Assembly (NCBI RefSeq): GCF_964199755.1
Contig: NC_133896.1
Coordinates: 94,488,200-94,552,199 of the forward strand
DNA from: Larus michahellis
Lineage: Eukaryota; Chordata; Aves; Charadriiformes; Laridae
DNA length: 64,000 nt
Direction of reading: 5' to 3'
Shown here: positions 12,169 through 22,900 of the stretch, one piece after another
Numbering within the stretch: position 1 is the first letter of the stretch
How the letters are laid out: each line of letters begins with the position of its first letter
Notes under the pieces: generated by a model
What the model was told of the DNA's origin: nothing
The model's database searches: none
What the model saw: the letters and a program-made list of their open reading frames with translations, nothing else
Program-made: the position numbers and the translations under genes

Positions 12169-15103
12169 CCCTTTTAAAGGGGATCACAGGAATTCACCAC
12201 TCAATGCTCATTTCCTTAGAAATTCTTTTTGTGAGGGAATTTTCTTTTAATTTCCCCTGAGCTGCGTTTTCTTTCTGGCTCTTTACTAGCTTGGAACCAG
12301 ATTTCCATAAGCTCTCTTAAATTAATAAAACTCCTTCCCTGGAAAGCTTAACCAAGCCCCCTTCAGCTGCAATGCACACAACCTTGCCCCTCAGGTCCCC
12401 CAGCCGCGTCAGTGACAGTATCGGCACCAGAAGGGGCTGTGACCTGGCCTTTGCTGCTGGGATGTGGTGCGGAAGCAGATGGGTCTGAGGCTGCCTGCAG
12501 TTGTGGCAGGAGTTTGGCTGTTTGGGTTGCTGGACAACAAATAGTACCCATCTCTTCCAAGGCAACAGCAAAAATGTGGTGGGCCACATGCAACCGAGCC
12601 ATGGCTTGGGATCAGGCTCTGGACCACCCCACGTGTAAAGTGGTGCCTTGCCAGGCTGAAGGAGGCTCGATGCACATTTCTCTGAGCTGGTGGCCTGTGG
12701 AGCTGCCTGATTCCGGGAGTGGCTTCTCTAAGAAAGGAAACAAGGAGATATTTAGCTTTTTAATCCAGAAAACTTTAAGTTGCACAAGCCACAGTTGTGC
12801 AGCTGGTAATTACCACCACCCTGGGGAGTCTGAGAAGATGCCATTCTTTTTCCTAATTACTACAAAGCCTTTCAATCTGATTAATTCTTTCCTTGATGCA
12901 TTTCCTTGTAATTTCTATTTGTGAGGATGCTAAGGGTAAATTAGAGAATCTTTCCTGTGGAAAATACATTCTGCACTCTCCACAGGCCTGGTCTCTGGTA
13001 GCATCTGTGCATTCCTCATCACCCACCCAGGAGATGCTTTCCAAGGCAGGCTCTGATCCTGTCCTTTCTTTCAGACCAAAGGCATTGCTTGGAGCAGAAC
13101 TGGCAAATACCTGTATCACAACAAAAGCGCTCTCCATTTCTATGTGCTGCAACGGAATGGGTCAGAACAGGCTAAAACACATTTGCTACCTGGAGCTGTT
13201 TAATTTCCCTTGACACTGAGCATATTCCTCCAGCCAGAGAAGCCAGACCCCAAAGAGGTCAAAGGCACCATGCACCTCCTACGGCGATGGCAAAGGTTGG
13301 TCTGATAGAGCGAGTGGGATCTCTTACCGTGTTTTGAGCATTGGTGCTCTGCCGCGGTCTCATGTGACGTTGCGAGGACCTCAGATGAGAGTCCTGGGGG
13401 AGGGGAAGGGGAGGGGAATAATAATAAAAAATGTGTTTATCCTCAAAACCAGCAATCCTAGCACTGCTAAGGAGAAAAATATTTAGTGTGAAGGCAGAAT
13501 TGGCCTGTTATCTTATCTATCACTGTCCATGCCCTAGTTTTGCTCAGAGAGGCCAGGCTGCTCCCACTGGGAATGTAGTTTGCAAGGTCCTCTAACTTCA
13601 TTGTTGGGCACCACTCCAAACTAAAGATGGAGCATAGGCGGGGGGGTAGATGGTCTACAATGGTCTCTGTGTACACCTGGGTCCTGTGACATAAAGGAGA
13701 GACGATGTGCACTCAGAAACAACCATTCCTACCAGAGCCAAAGGGGTGGCATCAGAAAACCTGTTCAGAGAAAACCTCTCTTGGGGGGGAGAGGTGGGGC
13801 AGAAGGAGAAAAAGAGGGAGACAGAGGTGCCTGGAAGGTAGGCACACGTGGGAGTCACGGTCATGTTGCCTTCTCAGTGGGCCCGTGGCCCATCCCTGTG
13901 GAGAGAGGGCAGGACACGTGCTCCGATGGAGCAGGGTGGTGGCTATTCCCGCAAGTTCACTCCTTCCCAGAACCGTGCCTGCACTTTGCTTGTCATTGCT
14001 CTCCCCAAAGCAATGCTGTTGGGAATTACTGAAAGCCCATCTTTTGCTGCAGAAAGCAATAAATCCATAATCTGACTCTTGGAGCGGTTCCCAGAGTTTA
14101 GAGACTTTTTACCCAAGCCTTGCTATTTATTAGAAAGCTCTCCCATGGTCTCTTGCCTTCTCTCCTTTTTGGCAATAGAATTTAGCATTAAATTAATCGA
14201 GTTCATTTGTCTCAGCTCAGCGATAACTAACAAGACGCTGATTTTAAGAGCCGGTGAGATCCTGGATCAGCGTGCGTGTTTGAGAGAGACATTGCCCTCT
14301 AGCGACTTAAAGGCAGACAATGTAAAAGGACTAAAATGTCATGAGTTTTGTGCGGTTTTGTATGGTAACAGAGCAACGCATTTCTAATTGAAGTTTCTGA
14401 CAGATTGAGCAATGGTGTCTGTGGCGAGGGCTGAGAATGCCACGCAGCTGTAAGGAGGCCCTGGGCACCCACCACGAGCCATCTCAGCATCCCTCATCCC
14501 AGTTAAGGTTCCAGCACGTGGCTCGACAGTGAGGGTCACACACACCCCTCTCCTGCCCAGCCAGCAGCTACCAACAAGCTCCCTTGAACAAGCTCCCTTT
14601 CAAATACCATGAAAAACACCCTCAGTTAGCACTCAGCCCGAGTGCCATCACCTTATGCAAAGGCAAGGGAGGCCAAGAGCTCAGCCGTGAGTCAGCCAAA
14701 ATTCTCTCATAGTCACTGTTTCATGTCTCCTGAACCGAGGGTTTTTATAAACACTCATTGCACCCTGTGTCTCATCACAAATATTCATTTTAATATCTCC
14801 GTCTTTTGCTTATGTGAATGCTTTGGGAATGTCTATTGTTCTTGAGTGCTGCGCCTCAAATGTGTGCAAGACAGTTCCCTTTCAGCCACTGTTTGCCCCT
14901 TCTTGTTTCAAAGACCATAATTCAGTTAAGGAGAGAAAGCAAAACTCGAGAGGTAAGCAAAAAGTCACAGCCAACCATAAAGAAATTATGAAAGTCAAGA
15001 ATTATTCTTCTTCTTTCCCTGATAGTGCCTTTGGGACTCAGCAAATATTCATGAAAGCAATTAAAAAGAGAGGGAGAATGAATGGTCATCGCATTCCTTC
15101 CGG
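12169..15103. other. Intergenic DNA, no gene recognised
   Basis: No supported exon. The 170-codon frame at 12412-12924 has no known domain or splice context. Notable contents are the homeodomain-rich stretch at 12770-12960, the G-quadruplex motif at 13396-13416, and TAAT-rich sequence near 14.17 kb. Confidence 0.5.
13396..13416 (+). other. G-quadruplex motif
   Basis: G5-A-G4-AA-G4-A-G4 on the plus strand. Four G-runs of at least four with 1-2 base loops meet the strict intramolecular quadruplex pattern. It is followed at once by an ATAATAATAAAAA stretch. Confidence 0.85.
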
Positions 15104-15197
15104 ATCATAGAATGGTTTGGGTTGGAAGGGACCTTACAGATCATCTAGTTCCACCCCCCTGCCATGGGCAGGGACACCTCCCACTAGACCTGGTTGC
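15104..15197 (-). mobile_element. CR1 LINE 3' tail
   Basis: Begins with ATCATAGAATGG, the reverse complement of the CR1 3' octamer repeat, then GGTTGGAAGGGACCTTACAG and the usual CCTGCCATGGGCAGGGACAC. A severely 5'-truncated copy of the common avian type with low divergence, so relatively young. Confidence 0.92.
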
Positions 15198-16757
15198 AGA
15201 TGCTCTGAACAAAGATAGAGTTTTTGATTAAATTTTATGTATTTCAAGAAAGTCTGCATTTGGGAAGATCCTACCATTTTAAAGCAAAACAAAAATATGA
15301 AAGATAAAACTTATTCTCCAGCCAAAATACAACATGATATCCTTTTTTGGAGGAAAACTTTGGGATAAGGGTGTGATTTTGCAATCAGGCTGGATGTGTA
15401 AGTGAAAAGCTGTTTGCAGAAAGTTTCCTGTGATAAAAATATGCAACAAGTACATTTGGCAAGGTTTTTTTTATCAGAGACCTCCTACACAACTCTCCCA
15501 CCACCACAAAAAACTGCCTCACAAAAAACCCACGCACCCAACCAGACCTGCACTAGGTGATGTAAAATAGTACGTAGTATGCCCCCAGTCTACCTCTGAG
15601 ATGAAATTATTTTTTGTATTCAACTACTTCAATAGACATATTAATTCTTCCTTCAAAGCCTTTTCCCTCACCCTTTGCTAGTGGCCAGCTGTGTCACGTC
15701 TTGCTATTCCGGAGAAAAACCTGGGGATCATTCTGTGCCTTTGTGGCAGTAGCAACATACCCCCGCTCTGGGACAGATCTTTAGTTTTATATGGTCATGA
15801 TGATATTTCCCGCGGCAGCATACGCTAGCTAATGCATTTGCCTCTGTATCAACAAGAAAAGAGAGAAAAAATTGATTAGACTTGGCTCAAAGCAGGGGTC
15901 CATCATTCTGTGCTTACTTACTGGCTTTGCTGATTCACTCCCGGCCGTGAGAGGCGGCCGTCCTGGCAGAGCAGCGGCCCCTTCCACCTCAGGGCTCTGC
16001 GGCACACGGTGCATGCCCACGACTTCACTTCACAGCAGGCTGTGAACTGCAGCAAGTGAGGACTCTGATACACAGCTGCAGCTAAGGTAAGATATCACCA
16101 CTGAAACACTTTCCCCCCTGGCTACAAAGGGAGATAAATTCTTCAACAGCCACAACTAATCCCAAACGGATCATGCATCAGGGCCCTAAAATATCAAATT
16201 TGGGATTATGAGCCCTGAACAGTTTTCACTGTCCTTTCAAACTGCTTTTGCCTTCCTCCAACTTCAGAAGCTAGCCCTTCAACCGCAAGACAAACCCAAG
16301 ATGAAACAGGAGACGTTACTTCATAGTCACAGCTGCCTGCCTCTGTTCGGCAGATTGGCATCTCTCTGCTCTTTACCAAAACAGTTCTGATCGCCCGGAA
16401 CAGGAAAGCCATGCTTTAATGTGTGTGTGTGGGGGGTGTCATCATGAAACTGCTGCTTGTGTCCCATTTAGAAACAAGCCTGGAGAATAAAGGTTTAGCA
16501 ATAGAAGTGACCTGTCAAAATAGTTCCACACAAGGCCATTACCCATATGGAAAGGCGACTTGGAGGGTATTCCCAGGTCCTGAGCAAACAGGGTGCTGGT
16601 TTCAAGGTAGGGTCAGGTCTGCACACCAGTGGGATCTAATGTAGGAGACCAGTGCAAGAACGACCACGCAGCTGGGATCCTGCCTGACCCATATCTTCTC
16701 TGCTAAAGAATTAACCGTAGAAGAAAGCCTCCTCCTACACTTGTTAAAGGATAAGGA
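15198..16757. other. Intergenic DNA, no gene recognised
   Basis: No convincing coding frame, RNA gene or repeat. Both strands have only short chance frames. Confidence 0.5.
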
Positions 16758-16818
16758 AGCAAATAGAATGGAATTGAATAGACTGGACTATTTCAGTTAG
16801 ACGGGACCTACAATGATC

Positions 16819-17043
16819 ATCATAGAATCATAAAATCATAGAATCCTTTAGGTTGGAAAAGACCCTTGGGATCATCAAGTCCAACCATCAACTGCATTCT
16901 ACAAACTTCTCCCCTCCACCACGTCCCTTAACACCACATCTAAACGAGTCTTAAATACATTCAGAGATGGTGACTCCACCACCACCCTGGGCAGCCTATT
17001 CCAGCATCTGACAACTCTTTCTGTGAAGAATTTTTTTTCATCT
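16819..17043 (-). mobile_element. CR1 LINE tail nested inside an older CR1
   Basis: Starts with CATAGAATCATAAAATCATAG (3' octamer repeats, reversed), then TTAGGTTGGAAAAGACCCTT and the CACCACCCTGGGCAGCC block, and stops at TGTGAAGAATTTTTTTTCAT. It belongs to a different CR1 family from its host. The flanks ...ACAATGATCAT and CTTCCAACTGCCCGACC... rejoin to the normal host order, showing the insertion directly. Confidence 0.85.
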
Positions 17044-17101
17044 TCCAACTGCCCGACCTCTTCAAGGCTGACCAAAAGTTAAAGCATGTTAGTAATGCCT
17101 C

Positions 17102-18432
17102 TTAAACACTGTCAGGCTTGGGGTATCGACCACCATTTAGGAAGCCTCTTCCAGTGTTTGACCACCCTTTTGGTAAAGAAATGTCCAGTCTAAATCTCCC
17201 CTGGTGCAGATTTGTACCATTGCCACACGTCCTATCACTGGATCCCAGGCAGAAGAGACCAGCGCCTCCCTTTCCACTCCCTCGCCTCAGGAAGCTGCAG
17301 ACAGCAATGAGGTTGCCCCTCAGGCTCCTTTTCTCCAAACTAGACAAGCCCAAAGGCATTAGCCATTCCTCACAGGACATTCCTTCCAGCCCTTTCGTCA
17401 GCTTTGTTGCCCTCCTCTGGAAGCATTCACGGACCTTCACACCCTTCTTAAACTGTGGGGCCCAGACCTGCACACAGCACTCCAGGTGAGGCCGCAGCAA
17501 TGCTGAACACAGTGGGACAATCACCTCATTTGACCGGCTGGTGATGCTGTGTTTGCTGCACCCCAGGATGCGGGTTGCCCTCTTGGCTGCCAGGGCACAC
17601 TGCTGGCTCTTGTTGAGCCTGCTGCCCCCCAGCACCCCCAGATCCCTGTCTGCAGGGCTGCTCTACAGCCCTCCTCTCCTAGTTTCTACTTGTGCCTGGC
17701 ATTACTTCATCCTGGGTGCAGAATCTGGCAATTGGACTTGTTAAATTTCATCCCATTAATCATTAGCCCAATGCTGCAATCTACAGCACCTCCCAGTTTG
17801 GTATCATCAGCAAACTTGCTAATGGTGCATTCAACTCCTGCATCCAGACCGTTGACAAATACATTGAACAGGACTGGCCCTAGAATTGAGCCCTGAGGAG
17901 CACTACTGTAGCCCCATTCACTACGACCCTTTGAGCCCTGCCCTTCAGCCAATTCTTCACCCAGCACACCATGAACCCAGAACGATGCTGTGAGGGACAA
18001 TATCAAAAGCCTTACTAAAATCCAGAAAAACTACATCCACCACCTTCCCTTCACCCACTAGGCAGGTGACCTTATCGCAGAAGGAAATCAAATTAGTTAA
18101 ACAGGACTTTCCCTTTGTGAACCCATGTTGACTGTGCCTGATAACTGCATTGTTCTTTAAATGCCTTCCAATAGTACCCAGTAAAATCTTCTCCATAATC
18201 TTTCCAGGTACCGAGGTTAGATTAACAGGGCTGTAGTTCCCTGGGTCTTCCCTCATGCCCTTTTTGTAGATTGGAATAAAGTTAGCTAGCTTCCAGTCAG
18301 CAGGGACCTCCCCAGACTCCCAAGACCCTTGGTAGACGATCAAGAGGGGTCCTGCCAAAACGTCCGCTACCTCCTTTAGTACTCTGGGGTGAATGCCATC
18401 AGGCCCCACGGACTTGTGGACATACTCCTGCA
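17102..18432 (-). pseudogene. Broken CR1 ORF2 (reverse transcriptase, C-terminal part)
   Basis: Partial ORF2 of the CR1 element. RT palm motifs (LDFSKAFDIVPH; ADDTKL after SKF) and the C-terminal domain are recognisable. The apurinic endonuclease domain and the RT N-terminus are absent because of 5' truncation. Frame breaks near 18.0 kb and between 17.7 and 17.6 kb prevent any functional product. Confidence 0.85.
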
Positions 18433-19673
18433 TACAAAATCAAGCCAGAAAGCAGAGGCTGCGCTAAAGATGCGTGGTTAGACCACAGTTTGACACAAGG
18501 GGGAGATGCTCTGCCACGGATGGTCATCATGCAGGCCATCCACTGCAGCAGCTCCCTGGAGTATGGGTTGCAAATCCTATCTCTGCCACCTCCCTTGGCA
18601 AAGGTGATACTTATTTACTTTCCTGCACAGGCATAAGAAAGAAAAAAAAAAAAAAAGCAAGCCCACTTTGGTTTCGTTTCAGTGATTTAATAACATTAAA
18701 GCCACCATTCTTTATACTCATTCTAGAACTCTCTTCTTTTGAAACACTAAAACTGATTTTCTTTTTAAACATCCATAATATTAAAAGCACTGGGGGTTTT
18801 GGAGCTAACAACCTTTGAAAAATATTCTCCTTCTGTACACCACCTAAAAATATGTGGCTGCAAACAACTAGGGAAAGACCTGCTCCTCCTCCAGCCTGCT
18901 GGATGGAGCCAGGGGTGGGAGTGAAATCTGCTCTGGCAAAGCCCCCTGGTTGTATGGCACTAACACAACTGGCAAAGGCAAACACGAGGAAAACATATTT
19001 GAAGCAACTGGAAGAAAAATGGAAGAGGAGAGAAAAACGAGGAGGCGGCAAAAAACATCATTCCTCCTCTTGCTTCCCTTGAGCTATTTAACACTAGCTG
19101 CATGGCTATCTTCATACGGGAGCAGGATCCCATTTAATTGGAGATGGAGGCACCCAAGTGCCTCTGAGAAAGCTTCCAGCTTCAGTACATTTCAGAAATG
19201 TTCTTCTGCTCTTCTGCAGAGCTGGCCTGTGAGGCAAGCAGGGAATTAAACCCACTGTCCTTATGAGAAAGGGGGTGGCAGCAACAATATAGGTGCTAGG
19301 TTACACAGCAGGTAGGCAGCAGAGCGAGACTTCCCTGCACCATCGTTCTGCTTGGGTGCCACAAGACTAGAGATGGAGAACAAGGCAGTTGCCTGCTCTG
19401 ACTGACACAGAAAGTTGGGTTTCACTGGCTGTAGCTTCCAGGCAGGCTGTCACTGTTGAAAGCAAATTAGATCAGCTGGGCATCAAGCGATACCTCCCAT
19501 CAGTTTTCACCACCCACTGCTGCCAGCTTGACACTTCTCTTTCACGCTGCATGTGCCAACTGTCTTACAAAGCCAGCTGCAACATGTACTGGAAGGACAC
19601 GAAGAACAACCGCAGGTGGGGAGAGGAGGCAAGGGATCTGCTCAGCCTTGGGGTGAGGAGGCCTTTTCCTGCC
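18433..19673. other. MAB21L3 3' flank / probable 3' UTR
   Basis: No coding frame of interest. It contains an A15 run at 18642-18656 and weak polyadenylation variants on the minus strand; part of it should be the MAB21L3 3' UTR. Confidence 0.5.
18686..19138 (-). terminator. Candidate MAB21L3 polyadenylation signals (weak)
   Basis: Reading the minus strand beyond the MAB21L3 stop, variant ATTAAA signals occur at 19138-19133 and 18691-18686, giving a 3' UTR of roughly 0.5-1 kb. No canonical AATAAA was noticed before the CR1 block that begins at 18432. Which signal is used, if either, cannot be decided from sequence alone. Confidence 0.25.
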
Positions 19674-19907
19674 TTAGTCTAGGCAGAAGACAGGGTTCTC
19701 CAAGAAGACAGCGAGCTTGCTGGCCACCAAGTCCAGGTCACTGGTGTTGGCATATTTGAGCAGATTGGTGTTCTTAACAAAGTAATGCTTGAGGAAGTGC
19801 TGGCTTACACACTTGTGCAGCTTCTGCACCAGCCTCAGGAAGGCTTCGGGGAAGCAGCGCCAATCCTTGGTGCGTGGGTATTTTTCACACGTCCAGAATA
19901 GCACTGT
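19674..19907 (-). CDS. MAB21L3: MAB21L3 terminal coding exon (codons 287-363 and stop)
   Basis: A 234-base coding segment from a CTTGCAG acceptor to a TAA at 19676-19674. It encodes [16 protein letters not shown], then [15 protein letters not shown] and [23 protein letters not shown] is the strongest Mab-21 signature in the window. The end aligns with the human C-terminus to within a few residues, so the gene looks intact. Confidence 0.96.
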   Translation of the reverse strand, partial: TVLFWTCEKYPRTKDWRCFPEAFLRLVQKLHKCVSQHFLKHYFVKNTNLLKYANTSDLDLVASKLAVFLENPVFCLD

Positions 19908-22900
19908 CTGCAAGAAGCAGATGGGAGAGAAGAGGTGTTAGAGGTTCTGTCGAGGGCTCACACAGCTTACTAAAACACGCAGTTTTAATGCTGGGAAATG
20001 GCTGACAGCCTTGGAAATCAGAGAGGCATGCACTGCTCTCTCCCCACATTAAAATTTCTGCAACGGAGGGATCACAGCTAAAGCCTCCTCTGGGGATCAG
20101 GCAGAGCAACTCTGATGTGCCTGGTTAGGATCTCTCCCCAGAGGAGCCACTCTCCATTGACTGGGCCAGGAGCCCAAGGAAAATGGTCTTGCTAAAATAA
20201 TCTTAGCCTGTTTGCCATCCTCCAGCAGGAGCCTCTGTAGAAATGCCAGGCATTTTAGGCTGTAGCAAACGGCCTATTATACAAGTGTAGATTACAGATT
20301 AACGTCATTATTTGTTAGCTTCAGCTGTATTTGTACTGAAGATGCACAAAGATCTGCATCCCAAACAAATTTTCCAAGCAACTATTGCAGGTGCAGGGCA
20401 TGCTTTCCGGTCAAGTGCAGCCTGTGTTTTTCTGACACAGGCTACTAACAGCATGTGCTATGTTCTATTCCCACAAGTTTATTTTATGTGATTTTACATT
20501 CGAGAAATCCATAATTATAATAACAAAATGCTCACGATTATTATCTTACAGTATTACTTCTATGCTGCCCATGTTGCATTTTTACAGACTTCCCTATGAG
20601 CGAGAAGAATTTTCTGGATGTACCTACATTTACTGTACCAAAAAAGCCATACTGATTGCCTTGGTCAACCCGAAATCAGTTTTAAAAGTACAAAGTCACC
20701 CATCCTGGGTTAAATAATTCTGCTAATTTTCTCATTGCCCTCTGAATCCCAATTTTATTTTTCAGATTCAGCAACCTGAAAAGGGAGCCACAGATGCTGT
20801 GAGATGTGGCTGAACTACAGCCTTCAACTCCTCTGTTTCTTCAGAGGTAGAATTTCATCAAAATAAGCCACACTATTCGGGATTGCCTGATTTGTTTTTT
20901 TTTCCTCCAGTAGGCATTGCAATATTTGTAGTGCTGAGGAATTTCTTCTCAGACAGCTTTTCAAATGTGAACGATTTTTTGTTCACAGCTACAATAACCA
21001 CAAAGAATTTTTTTTAATGTTGCCAGTGAAAAAACGGCATAGTGAGGAGTTCAAGTGGTAACTCTGCAAGAGCTACTCCTTGGAGACTTGCAGAGCAGTT
21101 ATCTTTCGTCACACTAAAACTACTTCAGCAAGATCCATGGGCAGCAGTTGCAATTAAGTTTCTGGAGGCAAGGAAAATAGCGCTGCTCTTCCAGTCAGTT
21201 GCCACACTTTCTGATCTTGAACTTCATTCCTATGGAGGTGAGCATAATGAGTACATTTACTCAGTCCTCCGAGGCTTTCACAACTTCTGGGGGGAGGATT
21301 TCCTCTGCCATGGAGGGGCCTTTTTTTGTGTGGAGTCTTGTTTAATGATAATTGTTGGATACCTCAGACAGCAGAAACCTAATAATGTGAAGAAACCTAA
21401 CACCAAGCCTCTGCTCAGCAGCTGGTTTCTCCACTGACTGTTTCTTTCTTTTCTTTTTTTTCTTTTTTTCTTCTTTTTTTTTTTTAATGTAAGTGATGTT
21501 GAAGCATTCCTTCTATCTGGTAAACCAACCCTCTCTTGCAGTAAAAGCCTGAAGTACAGTTATAGTAAAGAACTGAAGAGCTTCTAAAGAGCTTTTTATT
21601 TTGATCAAGAGTCCATGCAACAGCACTTCCTGCACCTCTTCTTCTTGAGCCGTAGAAAGAGATCATTACTAATGGTTAAATGGTTTTCCACTTTCTCCTA
21701 TCTCTACCAGGTTGTTCTCAGAGGCACTGAGAAGTTTTGCATTCTGCTAAGCTATAACCAGCCTAGTCAATTCTTTTTTACTCCATCTTGACTCAGATTA
21801 GTCCCATGAATATAACAGCATTTGATGGTCACAACCTTTTCTTTAGGAGAAATCTTAGCATCACATCTGGTTTTGGACACCAAAAGATCAGTAACTACTG
21901 CAGAAGCCTGGCGGCTTGAGGTTTCAAGGCAGCCTTTCCCTGGCACCTCCAGGAGGATAGAGACCCAGAAAAGAGGATTGCTCTACTGTCTGACAAATGG
22001 TTCTGCCTGTGGCCCATCAATGTTTCAGGTGTGGGGACACAGTCATAGGACAACTGTGGACATAGGACAAACCTTCTGTCTCTTCTTCACAAATCTTGTT
22101 GGTAAAGTGAAGCCATCTTGAACCCTGAAGTACATGCAAGGAGGATGCTGCCACCCCTTTACCTCTTTCTTCCCTTCCCACCCCAGGTCAAAAAGCACCA
22201 GAACAGTCAAGTTTGCACGTCATCTGTGAAATAACGCTCACCTAAGAGAATTTTGTTTGCTGCACATCCAGAAAGACAAATGCACAAGTTTCCATCAGAC
22301 AGACAGATGGATATGGATGATTGGGATAGTCAAGAAGCAGGAAGTAACTGTGCAACTAAAGACAGTATTACAATGCCTATGTGAAGTCACAACAGAGCAG
22401 GGGCCTCGACTCTAACATTATTTATGTTGCTGCAAGCATAATGTTCCTACAGACTTTTGCTCTTGTTGAAGTTTAGAACATATATTTACCGAACTTCTTG
22501 CCACTGTAAAGCAATGAAATGGTACTGCAATTTTGACAGTTCCCTTAGAAGTTACATAGGAGATGCTACAGTGATTTATGCCATGATAGTTTGACATTAC
22601 TGGATGTTAGCCCCTGCAGCAGATATTGAGACTGTGTCTTGGTATCATGGTGATGCCTACCTGAAGGTGATAAGCTGTGATGACAGGCTTATTTCCAGCA
22701 CACCAGACGTCTTCCTTCATCTGCCTCATGACCCTGAAGCACTTCATGCGACAACCACCATCTTCATCGAGGCCTTCCATGAGTATATGCTCAGCACGGG
22801 AGAAGCACAGCTGCCAGTGATAATTGGAGCGGGCCAAAAGGTCGAAACCAAGTGACTGTGGTCAAAAAGGGAAGTGTGACACTAGATCAGAGGCAAACTT

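Larger units (their letters stand above)
16758..18432 (-). mobile_element. 5'-truncated CR1 LINE with reverse-transcriptase remnant, interrupted by a second CR1
   Basis: On the minus strand this copy runs from the ORF2 reverse-transcriptase region (18432) to its tail (about 16758). Recognisable parts are VGPDGIHPRVLKE, FIPIYKKGMREDPGNY, VVFLDFSKAFDIVPH, QGSILGPVLFNVFVNGLD and the FADD catalytic box, then the C-terminal CVQVWAPQFKKG and TRILGCSKH stretches. The coding frame is split by frameshifts and small deletions over three frames (18433-17957, 18006-17707, 17635-17102), so it is dead. The tail (16758-16818) is separated from the body by the inserted CR1 at 16819-17043. Confidence 0.9.

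Noticed and set aside
12412-12924. 170-codon plus-strand open frame
   Set aside because: No recognisable family, no clear splice context, and it overlaps AT-rich homeodomain-site sequence that looks non-coding.
1-19000. ATP1A1 exons, expected by human synteny
   Set aside because: None of the very conserved Na,K-ATPase peptides was recognised in the translated frames, so the gene must lie beyond the left edge.
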